Below, one piece after another: positions 20,055 to 31,724 of a stretch of DNA of 64,000 bases (positions are counted from its first letter, which is position 1; the number at the start of each line of letters is the position of its first letter). The DNA comes from Allocoprobacillus halotolerans. Lineage in GTDB: Bacteria > Bacillota_I > Bacilli_A > Erysipelotrichales > Coprobacillaceae. The notes below the pieces were generated by a model, which worked only from the letters and a program-made list of their open reading frames with translations, did no database searches and was not told the origin of the DNA. Both the position numbers and the translations under genes were made by a program. The stretch spans positions 1,655,608-1,719,607 of the forward strand of contig NZ_CP101620.1 of the NCBI RefSeq assembly GCF_024399475.1, written 5' to 3'.

Positions 20055-23000
20055 ATGATGAAAAAGATATTGAAGATTATATTATCATTCATGATGTCTT
20101 TAGGGCTTTTTTTAAGTTCAATCAATGTGTCTTTTGCAAGTGCAAATGATTTTGAAATTATTAAAACACGTTTAAAAGATTTTATGATTTCTCAAGATAC
20201 TTTTGATGATGGCGCAAAAGTTGAAACATGTTATGTTTCTAAAGCAGGAGATTATCTTGATATGATACAGGAAGATGGTTCTTTTGATGATGTGGACTAT
20301 ACAATGACAGGGAGTGCAGCCAATGGTGGAGCGTGGGAACCTTATTTGGCTTTAGATAGACTTCAAGCTATTGCGATTGCTTATCATGTACAAGATAATG
20401 AACTTTATCAAAGTAAAGAAGTTATTACAAAATTGAATCAAGCAATCAAACATTGGACAATTGCCAATAATGGTAAAGAACCGACTAATAAAAATTGGTG
20501 GGAAGTACAAATAGGTATTCAATTGAGATTTTCTCGTATTGCTTTGATGTTAGATGGTGTTGAAGGAATTGAAGAAAAAACTATGAATACTTTACTTTAT
20601 AAATTATTAGAAAAGACACCTGTGAAAAAGGGTACAGGTCAAAATAATTTATGGTTTGATCAAAATTATGTTTATTACGCTATTATTACAGAAAATGGCA
20701 CAAAATATAAAAATTCGCTTGGATCAAGAAAAATGATTGATTTAAAAGAGTTGGTTGATAATTATTTAAGTTATTGTCTAGTTGTACAAAAAGATGATAA
20801 CACAGCTGAAGCTGTACAAGTTGATAATAGTTTCTATATGCATGGTAGACAGTTTTATTCTAATGGATATGGTTTATCTATGTTTAGAGATATGAGTTAT
20901 TGGCTTTATATGTTAAATGATACACAATTTGCATTTAATCAAAGTATTGTTGATTTAATGGCTGATTATATGCTTGATGGAACAAGCTGGACAATTAGAA
21001 ATGATATTATGGAATTATATTTAGGCTATCGTCCTTATGACTCGGATATTGGATATAAAAATTACGCATCTGCTTATATTTTGCCATTAGAAAGAATGAT
21101 GGAAGTAGATAGTGAACGTGCTGAAGAATACCAAAAGATATTGAATAATGTCAAAGGTAAAAGTTCTACAAATGGTAAAAATGGAAATTATTATATGTGG
21201 CGTTCTGCTTATGCTTCGCATATGAGAAATAACTATGGTGTCAATATCAAAATGGATTCTAATCAAGTGATTGGTGGAGAATGGAGAGGAAGCTGGACTG
21301 GACAAAAAGATGGTGGACAGTTGATTTATTGGACATCTTCAGCTTCATCTGCAATCACTGTTGATGGAAATGAATATATTAATGTTTATCCAACTTATGA
21401 TTGGGCACATGTGCCAGGAACAACAACAGCTGCACGTATAGTAGAGGATTACTCTAATTCAGGTCGCTTTACAAATGGAACTGAACATACAATCGGTGTT
21501 TCTAATGGAAAATATGGTGCAACAGCTTATGATATGAGTAAAAAAGGGACGACGGCAAAAAAAGGATATTTCTTCTTTGATGATGAATTTGTTGCTTTAG
21601 GATCAGGAATTAGTTCATCAGAAGATGTGAATATTCATACAACATTAAATCAAAGTGAAGCCAAAGATGTCAATGTTGGTGGTCAAACAGTAGCTTCAGG
21701 GACTGTTAATCAAAAATATACAACAAAATGGTTGTATAATGATGATATTGGATATGTATTTTTAGATGATACTGATGTTGTTATTAGTAATGCAACGCAA
21801 AAAGATAATCCTTCATTATGGCAACAGGAAGATAAAGATAACGCTGCTGCAACATTTAAAGCCTATATTGATCATGGATTAAAACCAAAAAATGGAAGTT
21901 ATGCTTATATTGTGATACCAAATAAAGATGCTAGTCAAACTCAAGAATATGCTAATAATATTCCAGTGACTGTTATTGCCAATACAAGTCAAGTTCAGGC
22001 AGTAAGACATGATGGATTGAAGCAAACACAAATCAATTTCTATAAAGCAGGTTCATTGGAATATAAGGATGGTTGTACAATTACAGTTGATAAGCCATGT
22101 AGTATAATCATTGATGAATCAAAGGATGTTAGACAAATTTCTTTGGCTGTTAGTGATACAAGTGCTAATGAAGAAGTTCATGTGAAGATACAAGCTGATA
22201 ATCAATCATCTACAACATCATTTGTATCTGGAGCATTACCTTATGCAGGGCAGACAATGACATTAACTGAAAATTCAGATAATCGTTATGATGCTAGTTC
22301 AATGATTGATGAACATGAAATTGAAAAAGCATTTGATGGTGATGAAAGTACATATTGGCAAAGTGAAAATAATGAAAATCAATGGATAAGTATGTTCACT
22401 GAAAATAAAAAGCACTTATCTACTATGGATATTATCTGGGGTGATAACTTTGCAAGTGACTATGATGTGTATGTATCACAAGATGGAAAAGTTTATCAAT
22501 TATTAACTTCTATTACAGATGGAAATGGTGGAATTGATACGGTTGATTTAAATGGTGTATATCCATATATAAAAATTACATTCCAAGATAGTATAAGAAG
22601 TAATTATCAAATCAAAGAAATTACATGGCAAGCGAGTGAATCGTTAGCCTTAAAAAAGAAGTAGAAGTCAGTAGCACATCAACAAATGATCCAGAAAATA
22701 CAAAGGATAAAGCTGTCGATGGGAATACAGGAACAAGATGGAGTTCTCTACGAAACAAAGATGATAATTGGATTATTGTTGATTTAGGAAAATATGCTCA
22801 AATTGATGCTTTGAGTGTTTTATGGGAAGGTGCATGCTCAGATGATTATGATATTCAAGTATCAAGTGATAAAGTCAATTGGGTAACAGTTGAAGATGGA
22901 AAGAAAACATCTGATGATTTACTTGATGAATATAACTATGATGAACCAGTATATGGTCGTTATGTAAAAATTCATTCTCATAAATCAACACAATTGAAAT

Positions 23001-25726
23001 ATGGTATAAGTATTTATGAGATTTCAGTTTATGGAAATTATGTTAATGAAGATATTGTTGCAAATAAAAATGTTTTCTCTAGTACAATTAAAGATTTCAA
23101 TTTCCCTACAAATGTTGCTGATCATAAGGCTAATACATCTTGGATTTCTAAAGATTCAGGAGAACAATGGATTTACGTTGAATTAAAAGGTATTTATGAA
23201 ATTTCTAGTATGTCTATTGATTGGGGAAATAGTTGGGCAACTCATTATGAAATTCAAATATCAGATGATGCTCAAAATTGGGAAACAATTCAAACTGTTA
23301 CTGATGGGAAAGGTAATAGCGAAACTATTGACGATTTAAAAGATAAAAAAGCCAAATATGTACGTTTGAAATTGAATCAATGTAGTGGTTTGGCATATGA
23401 AATCATTCAATGGTCAGTTTACGGGAATTTGATTGAAGCAGATATTAAGGAAAATATTGCTTTTAATAAATCGGCAACAGCCTCATCAAGCTATAACAAT
23501 AAGTATCTTGCATCAAAAGCATTTGATGGAAGTTTTGATGGAACAAGTGGAAGTGAATCAAGATGGGTATCAAATAGAAAGTCTAATGATGAATGGATAT
23601 ATGTTGATTTAGAAAATGTTTATGATTTAACAGGTGTGAAACTTTATTGGGAAGGTGCGTGTGGTAAAGAGTATAAAATTCAAGTTTCTAATGATACGAA
23701 AGAATGGACAGATATTGCACATGTTACAGATGGAAAATCTGGTATTATTGAATTTGAATTGGAAAATGTGAAAGCGCGTTATGTCAAAATGCAAGGTATT
23801 GAACCTATTGGACAATATGGTTATTCAATATGGGAGTTTGAAGTTTATGGCACTTTATATCAAGAACCTATCCAACCTAAAGTGAATATAGCATTAAATA
23901 AAGATTCAGTAGCAAGTAATGAATTTGTGGATGGAAAAAAGCATTTTACATCTTCATTAGCATTTGATGGTAAAGGAATCAATGAAGAGGTTGATGGAAC
24001 ACCTTCTCGCTGGGTTTCTTTAAGAAAGAAGAATAATGAAGATAAGGATTATAATAATCAATGGATTTATGTTGATCTTGGAGCTAATTATGATATTTCA
24101 AAGGTTGTTTTGAACTGGGAAGGAGATCAAAAATTAACATTAGATTATAAGATTCTTGTTTCAGATGATGCAAAAGAATGGAAAGAAATTGAAAGTGTTG
24201 TTAATCGTGAAAGAGGTATTCATGAGTTTGAATATAAAAATGTAACAGGTCGTTATGTGAAAATGCAAGGAGTAAGAGTTGGTTCGGATTATGGATATTC
24301 GTTATGGGAATTTGAAGTGTATGGAAATACAATATTAGAATCGAATAGTCCTAATGAAAATATTTCACTTAATAAAGATTCTGTGACGAGTTCAGAATAC
24401 ACTGATTCTAAAGATGGGAATAAAACATATAAATCACTGCTAGCTTTTGATGGTTTGGGAATAAATCAAAAAGTTAATGGTCAAGATTCAAGATGGGTAT
24501 CTCGTCGTGATTGGTCAGATGATGAATGGATTTATGTTGACTTAGGTGGAGTTTCTAGTATTAATAAAGTTGTCTTGGAATGGGAAGGTGCTGGAGCTAA
24601 AGAATACAAGATTCAGGTCTCAAATGATGCCATAGAGTGGACAGATGTTATTCATGTTAAAGACACTTCAAATGGAGTTGCTGCATTAGCTGTTGATGAA
24701 GAAATACAGGGGAATAATCGTATTCATGAATTAACATTTGATACTGTACAAGCGCGTTATGTGAAAATGCAAGGTATCCAAGTCGCTAGTCAATATGGTT
24801 ATTCATTATGGGAATTTGGCGTTTATGATACAACATATCAAACAATGCTAGAAGAAACATACAATAAGTATAAAGATTTAGATGTTTCTAAGTACACTCC
24901 TGCAAGTGTAGAGTTGTTTACAAAAGCCTTGAATCAACTTGTTATTATTGGTAATGATACAAATTCTACAAATGAAGATATTGAAAAAGCAATTGAACAA
25001 TTAGAAACAAGTGTCAAGGGATTAGTAAAACAGGTTGATAAAACAGAATTAGAAGATGCTATTATTTTGGCAAGTCAGGAATTTGATACAACAAAATATA
25101 CGCCTGAATCAATAGAAAAACTTTCTTCAGCATTACAAAAAGCAAGAATGATTTTATTGGATGGAAATGCAAGTAAAGAAGAGGTAAATGAAGCCATTCA
25201 AGCTTTAAATGATGTTATGGATGGACTTGTTAAAAAAGCCAATAAAGATAATTTAACATCTATTTTCAATGAAGCTTATCAATTAGATCAAGATAAATAT
25301 ACTGCTGAAAGTCTTGCAAAAGTCAACACATTATTAAAAGATGTTGAAGCGCTTATAGATGATGATAATGCATCACAGGATGAAGTTGATAAAATGTATG
25401 AACAATTACGTCAAGCAATTGCTCAACTTGAAAGTAAACCAAATGATAATATAACACCACCTCAAACAGAGAAACCAGAACATACGGAAAAACCTGAAGG
25501 AAATGAAAATGAGACAAATTCTAATCAGTCTGAATCTGATATTGAAATAAGTGTTGTACCTGATTCAAAACCGCAGAATAATCAAACTTCAGTGAATTCA
25601 GTAGCACAAGAAACACAAACAGTCAAAACAGATGATACAACGTCTACGATACCATTTGTGATTATGTTCATGATTTCTGGTGTTGGATATTATTTTACAA
25701 AGAAAAGTTCATTATTGAAAAAATAA
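20055..25726 (+). CDS. large secreted polysaccharide lyase family 8 protein, frameshifted
   Basis: About 1,890 residues after repair at the A6 run 22652-22657. Signal peptide (KKILKIILSFMMSLGLF... ends near ASA, residue 30). PL8 lyase domain: NKNWWEVQIGIQ, TGQNN near residue 195, FYMHGRQFYSNGYG near 262 (His and Tyr of the catalytic set), and YPTYDWAHVPGTTT near 450. Then six F5/8-type-C carbohydrate-binding modules (about 22290-24840, each with a FDG...WVS...WIYVDL core), three FIVAR repeats (24845-25435), a Thr/Asn-rich linker and a C-terminal TVKTDDTTST, hydrophobic helix and KK tail resembling a variant sortase signal. PL8 enzymes cleave hyaluronan, chondroitin or xanthan; which one is not resolvable here. 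ATG 20055 has GGGAGG seven bases upstream. Confidence 0.88.
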
Positions 25727-25730
25727 AAGA

Positions 25731-25760
25731 AACACGGTGCATTTGATGTACCGTGTTTTT
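25731..25760. terminator. two-way terminator between PL8 and gltX
   Basis: AACACGGT (25731-25738) pairs with ACCGTGTT (25750-25757), inner GCAT/ATGT; A run on one side and TTTTT on the other, so it serves both converging genes. Confidence 0.85.
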
Positions 25761-27170
25761 AAGAAAGATTATTTTTTAAATCATGAATGGTTTGATTCAA
25801 ACGTTTCAATGTTTCATTCTTACCAAAAATATGAACAAGCTCAACAGCACCGCCAGCACTAGAACGCTTATGTGTTAAAGCGGCTCTGACGGGTTCCATA
25901 ACTTGACCATTTTTTAAATGATTATCTTTAGCAATCGTCATAAAAAATTGAAGAATCAAATCATCATCTTGAAAATCTTTAAGATAGGGAAGTTGTTCTT
26001 GAACCAATAATAAAGCATTTAAAGATTTTTCAGGGGTTGTTTTAAACTTTTTATGTGAAAAAATAGTGATATCAAAGGGATAGGGTTGATTTATAAAATC
26101 AAGCATATCCTGAATAATATCTTGATTCACTTGGAGTAAACGTGGTTGTAAAACACGTGAGATTTCTAATAAGTCAACTGGTTGTTTTATAAAATTATAA
26201 TAAGGTCGTAATAATTGATGAAAGGTTGATAAAGGCATTTGTCTTAGATACATACCATTCATCCATTTGAGTTTTTCTATATCAAAAATAGCTGGAGATT
26301 TAGAAATATGTTTAATATCAAATTGTGTGATTAAATCTTGTAAAGAAAGCATTTCATCTTCTTGAGGTGACCAGCCAAGTAATGCAATATAATTGATGAT
26401 TGCCTCAGTGAGAAATCCTTGACTTTTTAAGTCTTGGTAAGAAGCGTCACCATGACGTTTGCTTAATTTATGCGTTTCATCTTTATTCACACTTGGAAGA
26501 TGAATATAAACAGGAATATCCCAACCAAATGCCTGATAAATTAGATTATATTTAGGTGTACTTGAAAGATATTCGTTTCCTCTCACAACATGAGTGATTT
26601 GCATCAAATGATCATCTATGACATTGGCAAAATTATAAGTTGGATAACCATCACTTTTAATTAAAATTCCTTCATTTAAGGTATTGTTTTGAACTTCAAT
26701 GTGTCCATAAACTTGATCATCAAAAGAAGTTATACCTGTTTGTGGAATGGTTTGTCTAATGACATAAGGTTCACCATTTGCGATTCTTGTTTGAATCTCT
26801 TGTTGACTTAAATGTAAACAAGGGTCTTGATCTTCTATTTCATCTAAACAAAAGCAATAATGAGCACCACCTAATTCAATAAGCTTTTTAGCATAATCAT
26901 GATAAATATCTAATCGTTGAGATTGAATATAGGGACCAAATGTTCCACCCGTTTGTGGACCTTCATCCCATTGTAAACCTGTTTCTTTTAAAACTTGATA
27001 AATCAAATCAATGGCATCTTTGACTTCCCTTTTTGATCAGTATCTTCTATTCTTAAAATGAAATCACCGTTATCTTGTTTTGCAATAAGATAACTATATA
27101 AAGCCGTTCTTAAATTACCTATATGCATATAGCCAGTTGGACTTGGTGCGAATCGTGTTCTAATTTTCAT
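25759..27170 (-). CDS. gltX: glutamate--tRNA ligase, frameshifted
   Basis: Charges tRNA-Glu (and often tRNA-Gln) with glutamate. N-terminus [20 protein letters not shown] holds the HIGH-type motif; HKLSKRHGD is the KMSKS-type loop. The frame breaks at 27027-27034: one missing base between AAAAA and GGG, after which DQ...[18 protein letters not shown] follows normally. The gene is normally essential, so the break is most likely a sequence error. About 471 residues. AAGGAG eleven bases before ATG 27170. tRNA-Gln is next upstream on the other strand. Confidence 0.92.
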
Positions 27171-27218
27171 TTTTCTCTTTACTCCTTTTTAAAAAAGATA
27201 TATAATATAGTCTGTGAT

Positions 27219-27294
27219 TGGGGTATAGCCAAGTGGTAAGGCATCAGACTCTGAATCTGACATTTCCTTGGTTCGAATCCAAGTACCCCAGCCA
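27219..27294 (+). tRNA. tRNA-Gln(CTG)
   Basis: 76 bases with CCA; acceptor TGGGGTA pairs with TACCCCA, anticodon stem TCAGA/TCTGA and loop CTCTGAA give CTG. TATAAT lies at 27201-27206. Confidence 0.93.
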
Positions 27295-27307
27295 TAGAGT
27301 CAATTGA

Positions 27308-27330
27308 GAATCCTGAGGGATTCTTTTTTT
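27308..27330 (+). terminator. terminator after tRNA-Gln
   Basis: GAATCC, TGAG loop, GGATTC, then seven T. Confidence 0.88.
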
Positions 27331-27527
27331 GTATAAAAGCTATTGTTATCATGATATAAAGCTCTTAATGATTTGTCAAATATTTATGTGTTTTTATTTA
27401 TAATTATGATATGATATGCATGAGGATGAGAGCAATATAATTTGAAGATTTATAAACATTATTGTATGAAAGAATACGTTTTCTTATCTTCAAAAAAGAT
27501 ACTAAAATCATAAACGGAGGTGAGAAA

Positions 27528-28861
27528 ATGGAAAGGAGAAATCGTATGCAATTACATGTAGAAAACTTTGCTAAGATTAAAGAAGCGGATATTGAAATTG
27601 AAGGAATTACTGTCATTGCTGGAGAGAATAATACAGGAAAAAGTACGATAGGAAAGCTATTATATTGTTTTTTTAATGTCTTTTATAATTATGAAGATAG
27701 ACTTTATAAACAAAAAGTGTCTGCCTTGAAAGAAAGAATAAACAACAGTATTAAAGTCACACAGATAATAAGTTCACAAGGAAGAATAGTTAGAAAACTT
27801 GGGAATTTTAATAAGGATTTACTTGATAAATTTGTTGATTTATTTATTTCACATTATCATATGGATATATCATTAAAAGAATATGCTGATGTTTGTCAGG
27901 CTTTCTTTCAAAGTAATGAAAATTATCATATTGAAGTTGATGATTATGATGTTTTTATAAAACAGATTTTTTTATTTTATCAGTTGAAAAAGATAAGGAA
28001 ATTAATCAATTGATGTTATTATCTTTAAATACAGAGTTTCATAATCAGTATTTACCTTTAGATAATACAAATGATGTTCATGTAACATTAGAAATAAAGA
28101 GTGGAAATATTTCATTTGATATAACAAACTCACAACAATTTATGAATGTGAAAACGTATAGAGTACTTCATAATGAAATCATTTATTATGATAATCCTTT
28201 CGTTGTAGATAAACTTTCCAAAGAATCATTTTCTCATGTTATGAAATTTGCTCTTGATAATGAAAAAGAAGGGATATTTGTTAATCATTTAGATTATATG
28301 TCTATTCTTTTAAATAAACCTTCTTACATGAATAAGTCAAATATATATAATCAAATTTTAAGTGATAATATTATATTGGATATTGAAAAAGAAATTATGA
28401 CTTCAGTTCATGGTGATATTGTGTATGAAGATGGTGAATTTAAATTTAAGGAAAAGAATCTAGATGTTGCACTCAATATGTGTAATTTATCAACAGGTGT
28501 GAAAAGTTTTATTGTGTTATTGAAATTAATCAAAGATTTTAAGATTGTTGAAAATGGAACGATTATTTTAGATGAACCAGAAATTCATTTGCATCCAAAA
28601 TGGCAATTAAAATATGCAGAATTATTAGTTTTATTACAAAAAACTTTGAATCTACATATCTTGATTAATTCTCATAGTCCTTATTTTATAAATGCTATTG
28701 AGGTCTATTCAGCAAAACATAAAATAGCTGATAGATGTAAATATTATTTAGCAGATTTAGATAAAGAAAATAGAGCTTATTTTGAAGATGTGACAACAAA
28801 TATTGATAAAATATATTGTAAATTATCACAACCTTTATTAGACTTGGAGGATGTTTTATAA
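27528..28861 (+). CDS. ABC/OLD-type AAA ATPase (AAA_21-like), frameshifted
   Basis: Stand-alone ATPase of about 444 residues. Walker A GENNTGKSTIGK near residue 33, a degenerate ABC signature LSTGVKS, Walker B TIILDEPEIHLHP and H-switch NSHSPYFINAIE: the pattern of OLD/AAA_21-type ATPases found in phage-defence and toxin systems. The frame breaks at the T7 run 27967-27973; one more T joins DVFIKQI to FFILSVEKDKEINQLM. Start ATG 27528 has GGAGGTGAG; a second ATG at 27546 with GAAAGGAG is possible. The stop overlaps the next start by one base (TAATG), so the two genes act as a pair. Confidence 0.85.
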
Positions 28862-29418
28862 TGAAAGTTCGCTTTATAGATTATTTAGATTCATTAAAAA
28901 ATACTTCTTATGATAAAACGAATAATGCGTATATGGTTAATAATATTCATCAAGTTATTAATTTTGATCAATTTCAAGAGGCTTATTTTTCACAATATAA
29001 GAAACCTGTGACTTGTTCTATTGATGCGTTGAAACAACATAATCGTGAATGGTTCTTTATTGAATTTAAAAATGGCAAAATAGATAATAAGACAAAGAAA
29101 AACATAAGCGAAAAAGTTGGGCATAGTTTATTTTCTTTTTTAGATGTTTTAAATGAGAAAATAGATTATTGTCGTAAGAAAGTAAATTTTATATTTGTCT
29201 ATAATAAAGAAAATAATTCTCAATCAGGTCATAGACTTTCTTGTGATGACTATCAATTGTCAATAGAACGACAAAAGCTTAAATCTCTTTTGCTAGGAGT
29301 CAAAAAATATATACCTCTTTTTCAAATGGGGAGATATGAAGATGTTTATTTTAAAAATGTCTATACATATGATCAAGAACAGTTTGAGAAGTTTGTTAAT
29401 GAAAATTTTGATGATTAA
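28861..29418 (+). CDS. unrecognised nuclease-like partner of the ATPase
   Basis: 185 residues with no family I can name. CSIDALKQHNREWFFIEFKNG has the layout of a PD-(D/E)XK nuclease core: an Asp, then a Glu-x-Lys (EFK) 14 residues later on a hydrophobic strand. A later VNFIFVYNKEN strand fits the same fold. GGAGG nine bases before the ATG, which overlaps the ATPase stop. Pairing of an OLD/AAA_21 ATPase with a small nuclease between two tRNA genes suggests a defence module. Nuclease activity is inference. Confidence 0.6.
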   Translation: MKVRFIDYLDSLKNTSYDKTNNAYMVNNIHQVINFDQFQEAYFSQYKKPVTCSIDALKQHNREWFFIEFKNGKIDNKTKKNISEKVGHSLFSFLDVLNEKIDYCRKKVNFIFVYNKENNSQSGHRLSCDDYQLSIERQKLKSLLLGVKKYIPLFQMGRYEDVYFKNVYTYDQEQFEKFVNENFDD

Positions 29419-29572
29419 AAAAATGGATTGATTTTTAATAGAGAATTTTGTGATATTTAAAACAAGTGTTTTGTGTACTTTGATGAATTATCAAGAAGTT
29501 ATACCAGGAGTTATTATATTTTTTATAATCCAGGAATTATGTAAATAAGAGTAAGTATCGAAAAATCATGAA
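29419..29572. other. non-coding tail after the ATPase/nuclease pair
   Basis: AT-rich; a short frame (MNYQEVIPGVIIFFIIQELC, 29483 on) has no ribosome binding site. I see nothing more. The nuclease message probably ends at the hairpin that follows. Confidence 0.4.
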
Positions 29573-29608
29573 GAAAGAGAACTGTTGGAGTCGTTCTCTT
29601 TCTTTTTT
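29573..29608 (+). terminator. terminator of the ATPase/nuclease operon
   Basis: GAAAGAGAAC (29573-29582), ten-base loop, GTTCTCTTTC, then TTTTTT; perfect 10-bp stem. Confidence 0.88.
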
Positions 29609-29685
29609 AGGTTATATCGACTATTAATAACATAGAAGTTTTAAAGTGTTTTTTCCAAATGAGTGTCGCAGACGTTTCTAAAATG

Positions 29686-29714
29686 AAAAAAACCCTATTT
29701 TATCAGGGGTTTTT
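29686..29714 (-). terminator. terminator of tRNA-Glu
   Basis: Read on the minus strand: AAAAACCCCT, GATAAAAT, AGGGTTTTTTT, ten bases after the tRNA end. Confidence 0.75.
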
Positions 29715-29723
29715 GATTTCTAT

Positions 29724-29799
29724 TGGTAGTCCGTAGGGGTTTCGAACCCCTGAATGCTAGGATGAGAACCTAGTGTGTTGACCACTTCACCAACGGACC
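29724..29799 (-). tRNA. tRNA-Glu(CTC)
   Basis: 76 bases with encoded CCA; acceptor GGTCCGT pairs with ACGGACT (one G-T pair), anticodon stem CTAGG/CCTAG, loop TTCTCAT gives CTC, T arm AGGGGTTCGAACCCCT. Confidence 0.9.
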
Positions 29800-29987
29800 A
29801 GATAAACTATAATATAAGTATATCACGACTTAATAAAGTGTAAAGATTTTTTTCGAATTTATGCAATAAAAAGAGATGAAAAAGCATTAATAATAATGAG
29901 TTATTAAATTTTAAAGAAAAGTCATAATAAGATTGAGTGTCTATCATTTGAATGTTATAATGAAAGCGAAAAAATTGTGAAATTGTT

Positions 29988-30016
29988 TTGATATTGACGA
30001 CACATATGTGTATAAT
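29988..30016 (+). promoter_or_regulatory. murA promoter
   Basis: TTGATA (29988-29993) and TATAAT (30011-30016), 17-base spacer. The start codon is 77 bases further on. Confidence 0.78.
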
Positions 30017-30093
30017 CTCATTGAAAAGAGAAAAAGTGTCATAAATAAGAGATTGATTGGATATATATAAAGAGATAGAAAGGAAATAAACAC

Positions 30094-31359
30094 ATGGCAG
30101 AAGTAATTGCGATAGATGGTGGATATAAATTAAATGGAACAGTAAGAATTAGTGGGGCAAAGAATGCAACAGTTGCTTTAATTCCAGCAGCAGTATTATC
30201 AGAGGGACCAGTAGAAATATTAGGAGTTCCTGAAATTTCAGATGTTGCAGCTTTAGCAACACTCTTAAAAGAATTAAAATGTGATGTAGAGATAGATGGA
30301 GAACGTATTAAAGTTGATCCAACACATATGGAAGATATGCCATTGACAAGCGATGCAGTTAATAAATTAAGAGCATCTTATTATTTTATGGGTGCATTAT
30401 TAGGTAAATATAAACGTGTTAAAATTAAAATGCCTGGAGGATGTTATTTGGGACCTCGTCCTATTGATTTGCATTTAAAAGGATTTGAAGCTTTAGGGGC
30501 AAAAATTACTTATGAAGATGATACGTATTTATTAGAAGCTGATGAATTAATTGGTACTTCTATTTATTTAGATTTTGCATCTGTAGGAGCAACAATTAAT
30601 ATTATGTTGGCAGCTGTTAAAGCACAAGGAAAAACAATTATTGAAAATGCAGCAAAAGAACCTGAAATTATTGATGTTGCTAACTTACTTACAAAAATGG
30701 GCGCAAAAATTAGAGGTGTCGGTACGGATACGATTACAATTGAAGGGGTAGAACATTTAAATGGAACATTCCATGAAATTATACCTGATCGTATTGAGGC
30801 AGGAACATTTTTGATTATTGCAGCAGCAGCTGGAGAAAAAGTCATTGTCCAAAATATTATTCCTCAACATTTAGAAGCATTAATATCTAAATTAAAAGAA
30901 ATGGGTATCAAAATGGATGTTGTTGGTGATAGTATTGTGGTTTATGGTAGAGAAGGGGATTTGAAAGTGATCAATATTAAAACGCAAATTTATCCAGGGT
31001 TTGCGACTGATTTACAACAACCATTGACAACTCTTTTAACACAGGCCAATGGTGATTCTCATGTGGAAGAAACAATCTATATTGAACGTTTTAAGCATTG
31101 TCCTCAATTAGATAAAATGGGAGCCAATATTGATTTAGAAGAAGCTCAAAGTATTGTTCATGGTTCTACACCATTACATGGTGCTAGAGTTGAAGCGACA
31201 GATTTAAGATGTGGTGCAGCTTTAGTTGTGGCTGGTTTGATTGCTCAGGGAAGAACAGAAATTACCAATGTTTATCATATTGATCGTGGATATGATAATA
31301 TTGACCATAAATTAATTACATTAGGAGCTCATATTACAAGATACAATATAGATGAATAA
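30094..31359 (+). CDS. murA: UDP-N-acetylglucosamine 1-carboxyvinyltransferase
   Basis: First committed step of peptidoglycan synthesis, transferring enolpyruvate from PEP to UDP-GlcNAc in the cytoplasm. 421 residues, standard length. ISGAKNATVALIPAA near the N-terminus, catalytic Cys in PGGCYLGPRPIDLHLKG (usual form GGCAIGSRP) and late YPGFATDLQQP. AGAAAGGA site before ATG 30094. Target of fosfomycin; the reactive Cys is present, so sensitivity is expected on that ground alone. Frame intact. Confidence 0.96.
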   Translation: MAEVIAIDGGYKLNGTVRISGAKNATVALIPAAVLSEGPVEILGVPEISDVAALATLLKELKCDVEIDGERIKVDPTHMEDMPLTSDAVNKLRASYYFMGALLGKYKRVKIKMPGGCYLGPRPIDLHLKGFEALGAKITYEDDTYLLEADELIGTSIYLDFASVGATINIMLAAVKAQGKTIIENAAKEPEIIDVANLLTKMGAKIRGVGTDTITIEGVEHLNGTFHEIIPDRIEAGTFLIIAAAAGEKVIVQNIIPQHLEALISKLKEMGIKMDVVGDSIVVYGREGDLKVINIKTQIYPGFATDLQQPLTTLLTQANGDSHVEETIYIERFKHCPQLDKMGANIDLEEAQSIVHGSTPLHGARVEATDLRCGAALVVAGLIAQGRTEITNVYHIDRGYDNIDHKLITLGAHITRYNIDE

Positions 31360-31460
31360 AAAATAAAAAAACTATTGTGTTTATTGTCAAGAAATGATAT
31401 TATAATTGAGCAACTTACTTTGAAGTAGCAAATATTTCAAGGCGGAAGGAGAAAAGAAAA

Positions 31461-31664
31461 ATGAAAAAAGGAATTCATCCAGATTATAAAAAAGTAAAAG
31501 TAATCTGCACATCTTGTGGAGCTGAATTTGAAAGTGGATCAATTTTAAATGAAATTCGTGTTGATACATGTTCAAATTGTCATCCATTCTATACAGGAAA
31601 ACAAAGATTTGCAAGTGCTGATGGACGTGTAGAAAAATTCAATAAAAAATACGGACTTAAATAA
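31461..31664 (+). CDS. rpmE: 50S ribosomal protein L31
   Basis: 67 residues, starting [20 protein letters not shown]. Both zinc cysteine pairs are present (CTSC and CSNC), so this is the zinc-containing C+ form. GGAAGGAG upstream. Own terminator follows directly; no paralogue lacking cysteines is seen in the window. Confidence 0.96.
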   Translation: MKKGIHPDYKKVKVICTSCGAEFESGSILNEIRVDTCSNCHPFYTGKQRFASADGRVEKFNKKYGLK

Positions 31665-31666
31665 TA

Positions 31667-31689
31667 AAAACCTGCCTAAGCAGGTTTTT
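31667..31689 (+). terminator. terminator of rpmE
   Basis: AAAACCTGC, CTAA, GCAGGTTTTT. Confidence 0.88.
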
Positions 31690-31696
31690 CATTTTG

Positions 31697-31723
31697 AAAA
31701 AGCTGTTTCACGACAGCTTTTTT
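31697..31723. terminator. terminator of the MATE gene (two-way)
   Basis: AAAAAGCTGT, TTCACG, ACAGCTTTTTT; works on the minus strand for the gene ending at 31725 and backs up rpmE. Confidence 0.8.
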
Positions 31724-31724
31724 G

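Noticed and set aside
22652-22657. Programmed frameshifting on A-rich slippery runs
   Set aside because: Breaks occur at A, T, G and C runs in over 20 unrelated genes, nearly always as one lost base; a sequencing artefact is simpler.
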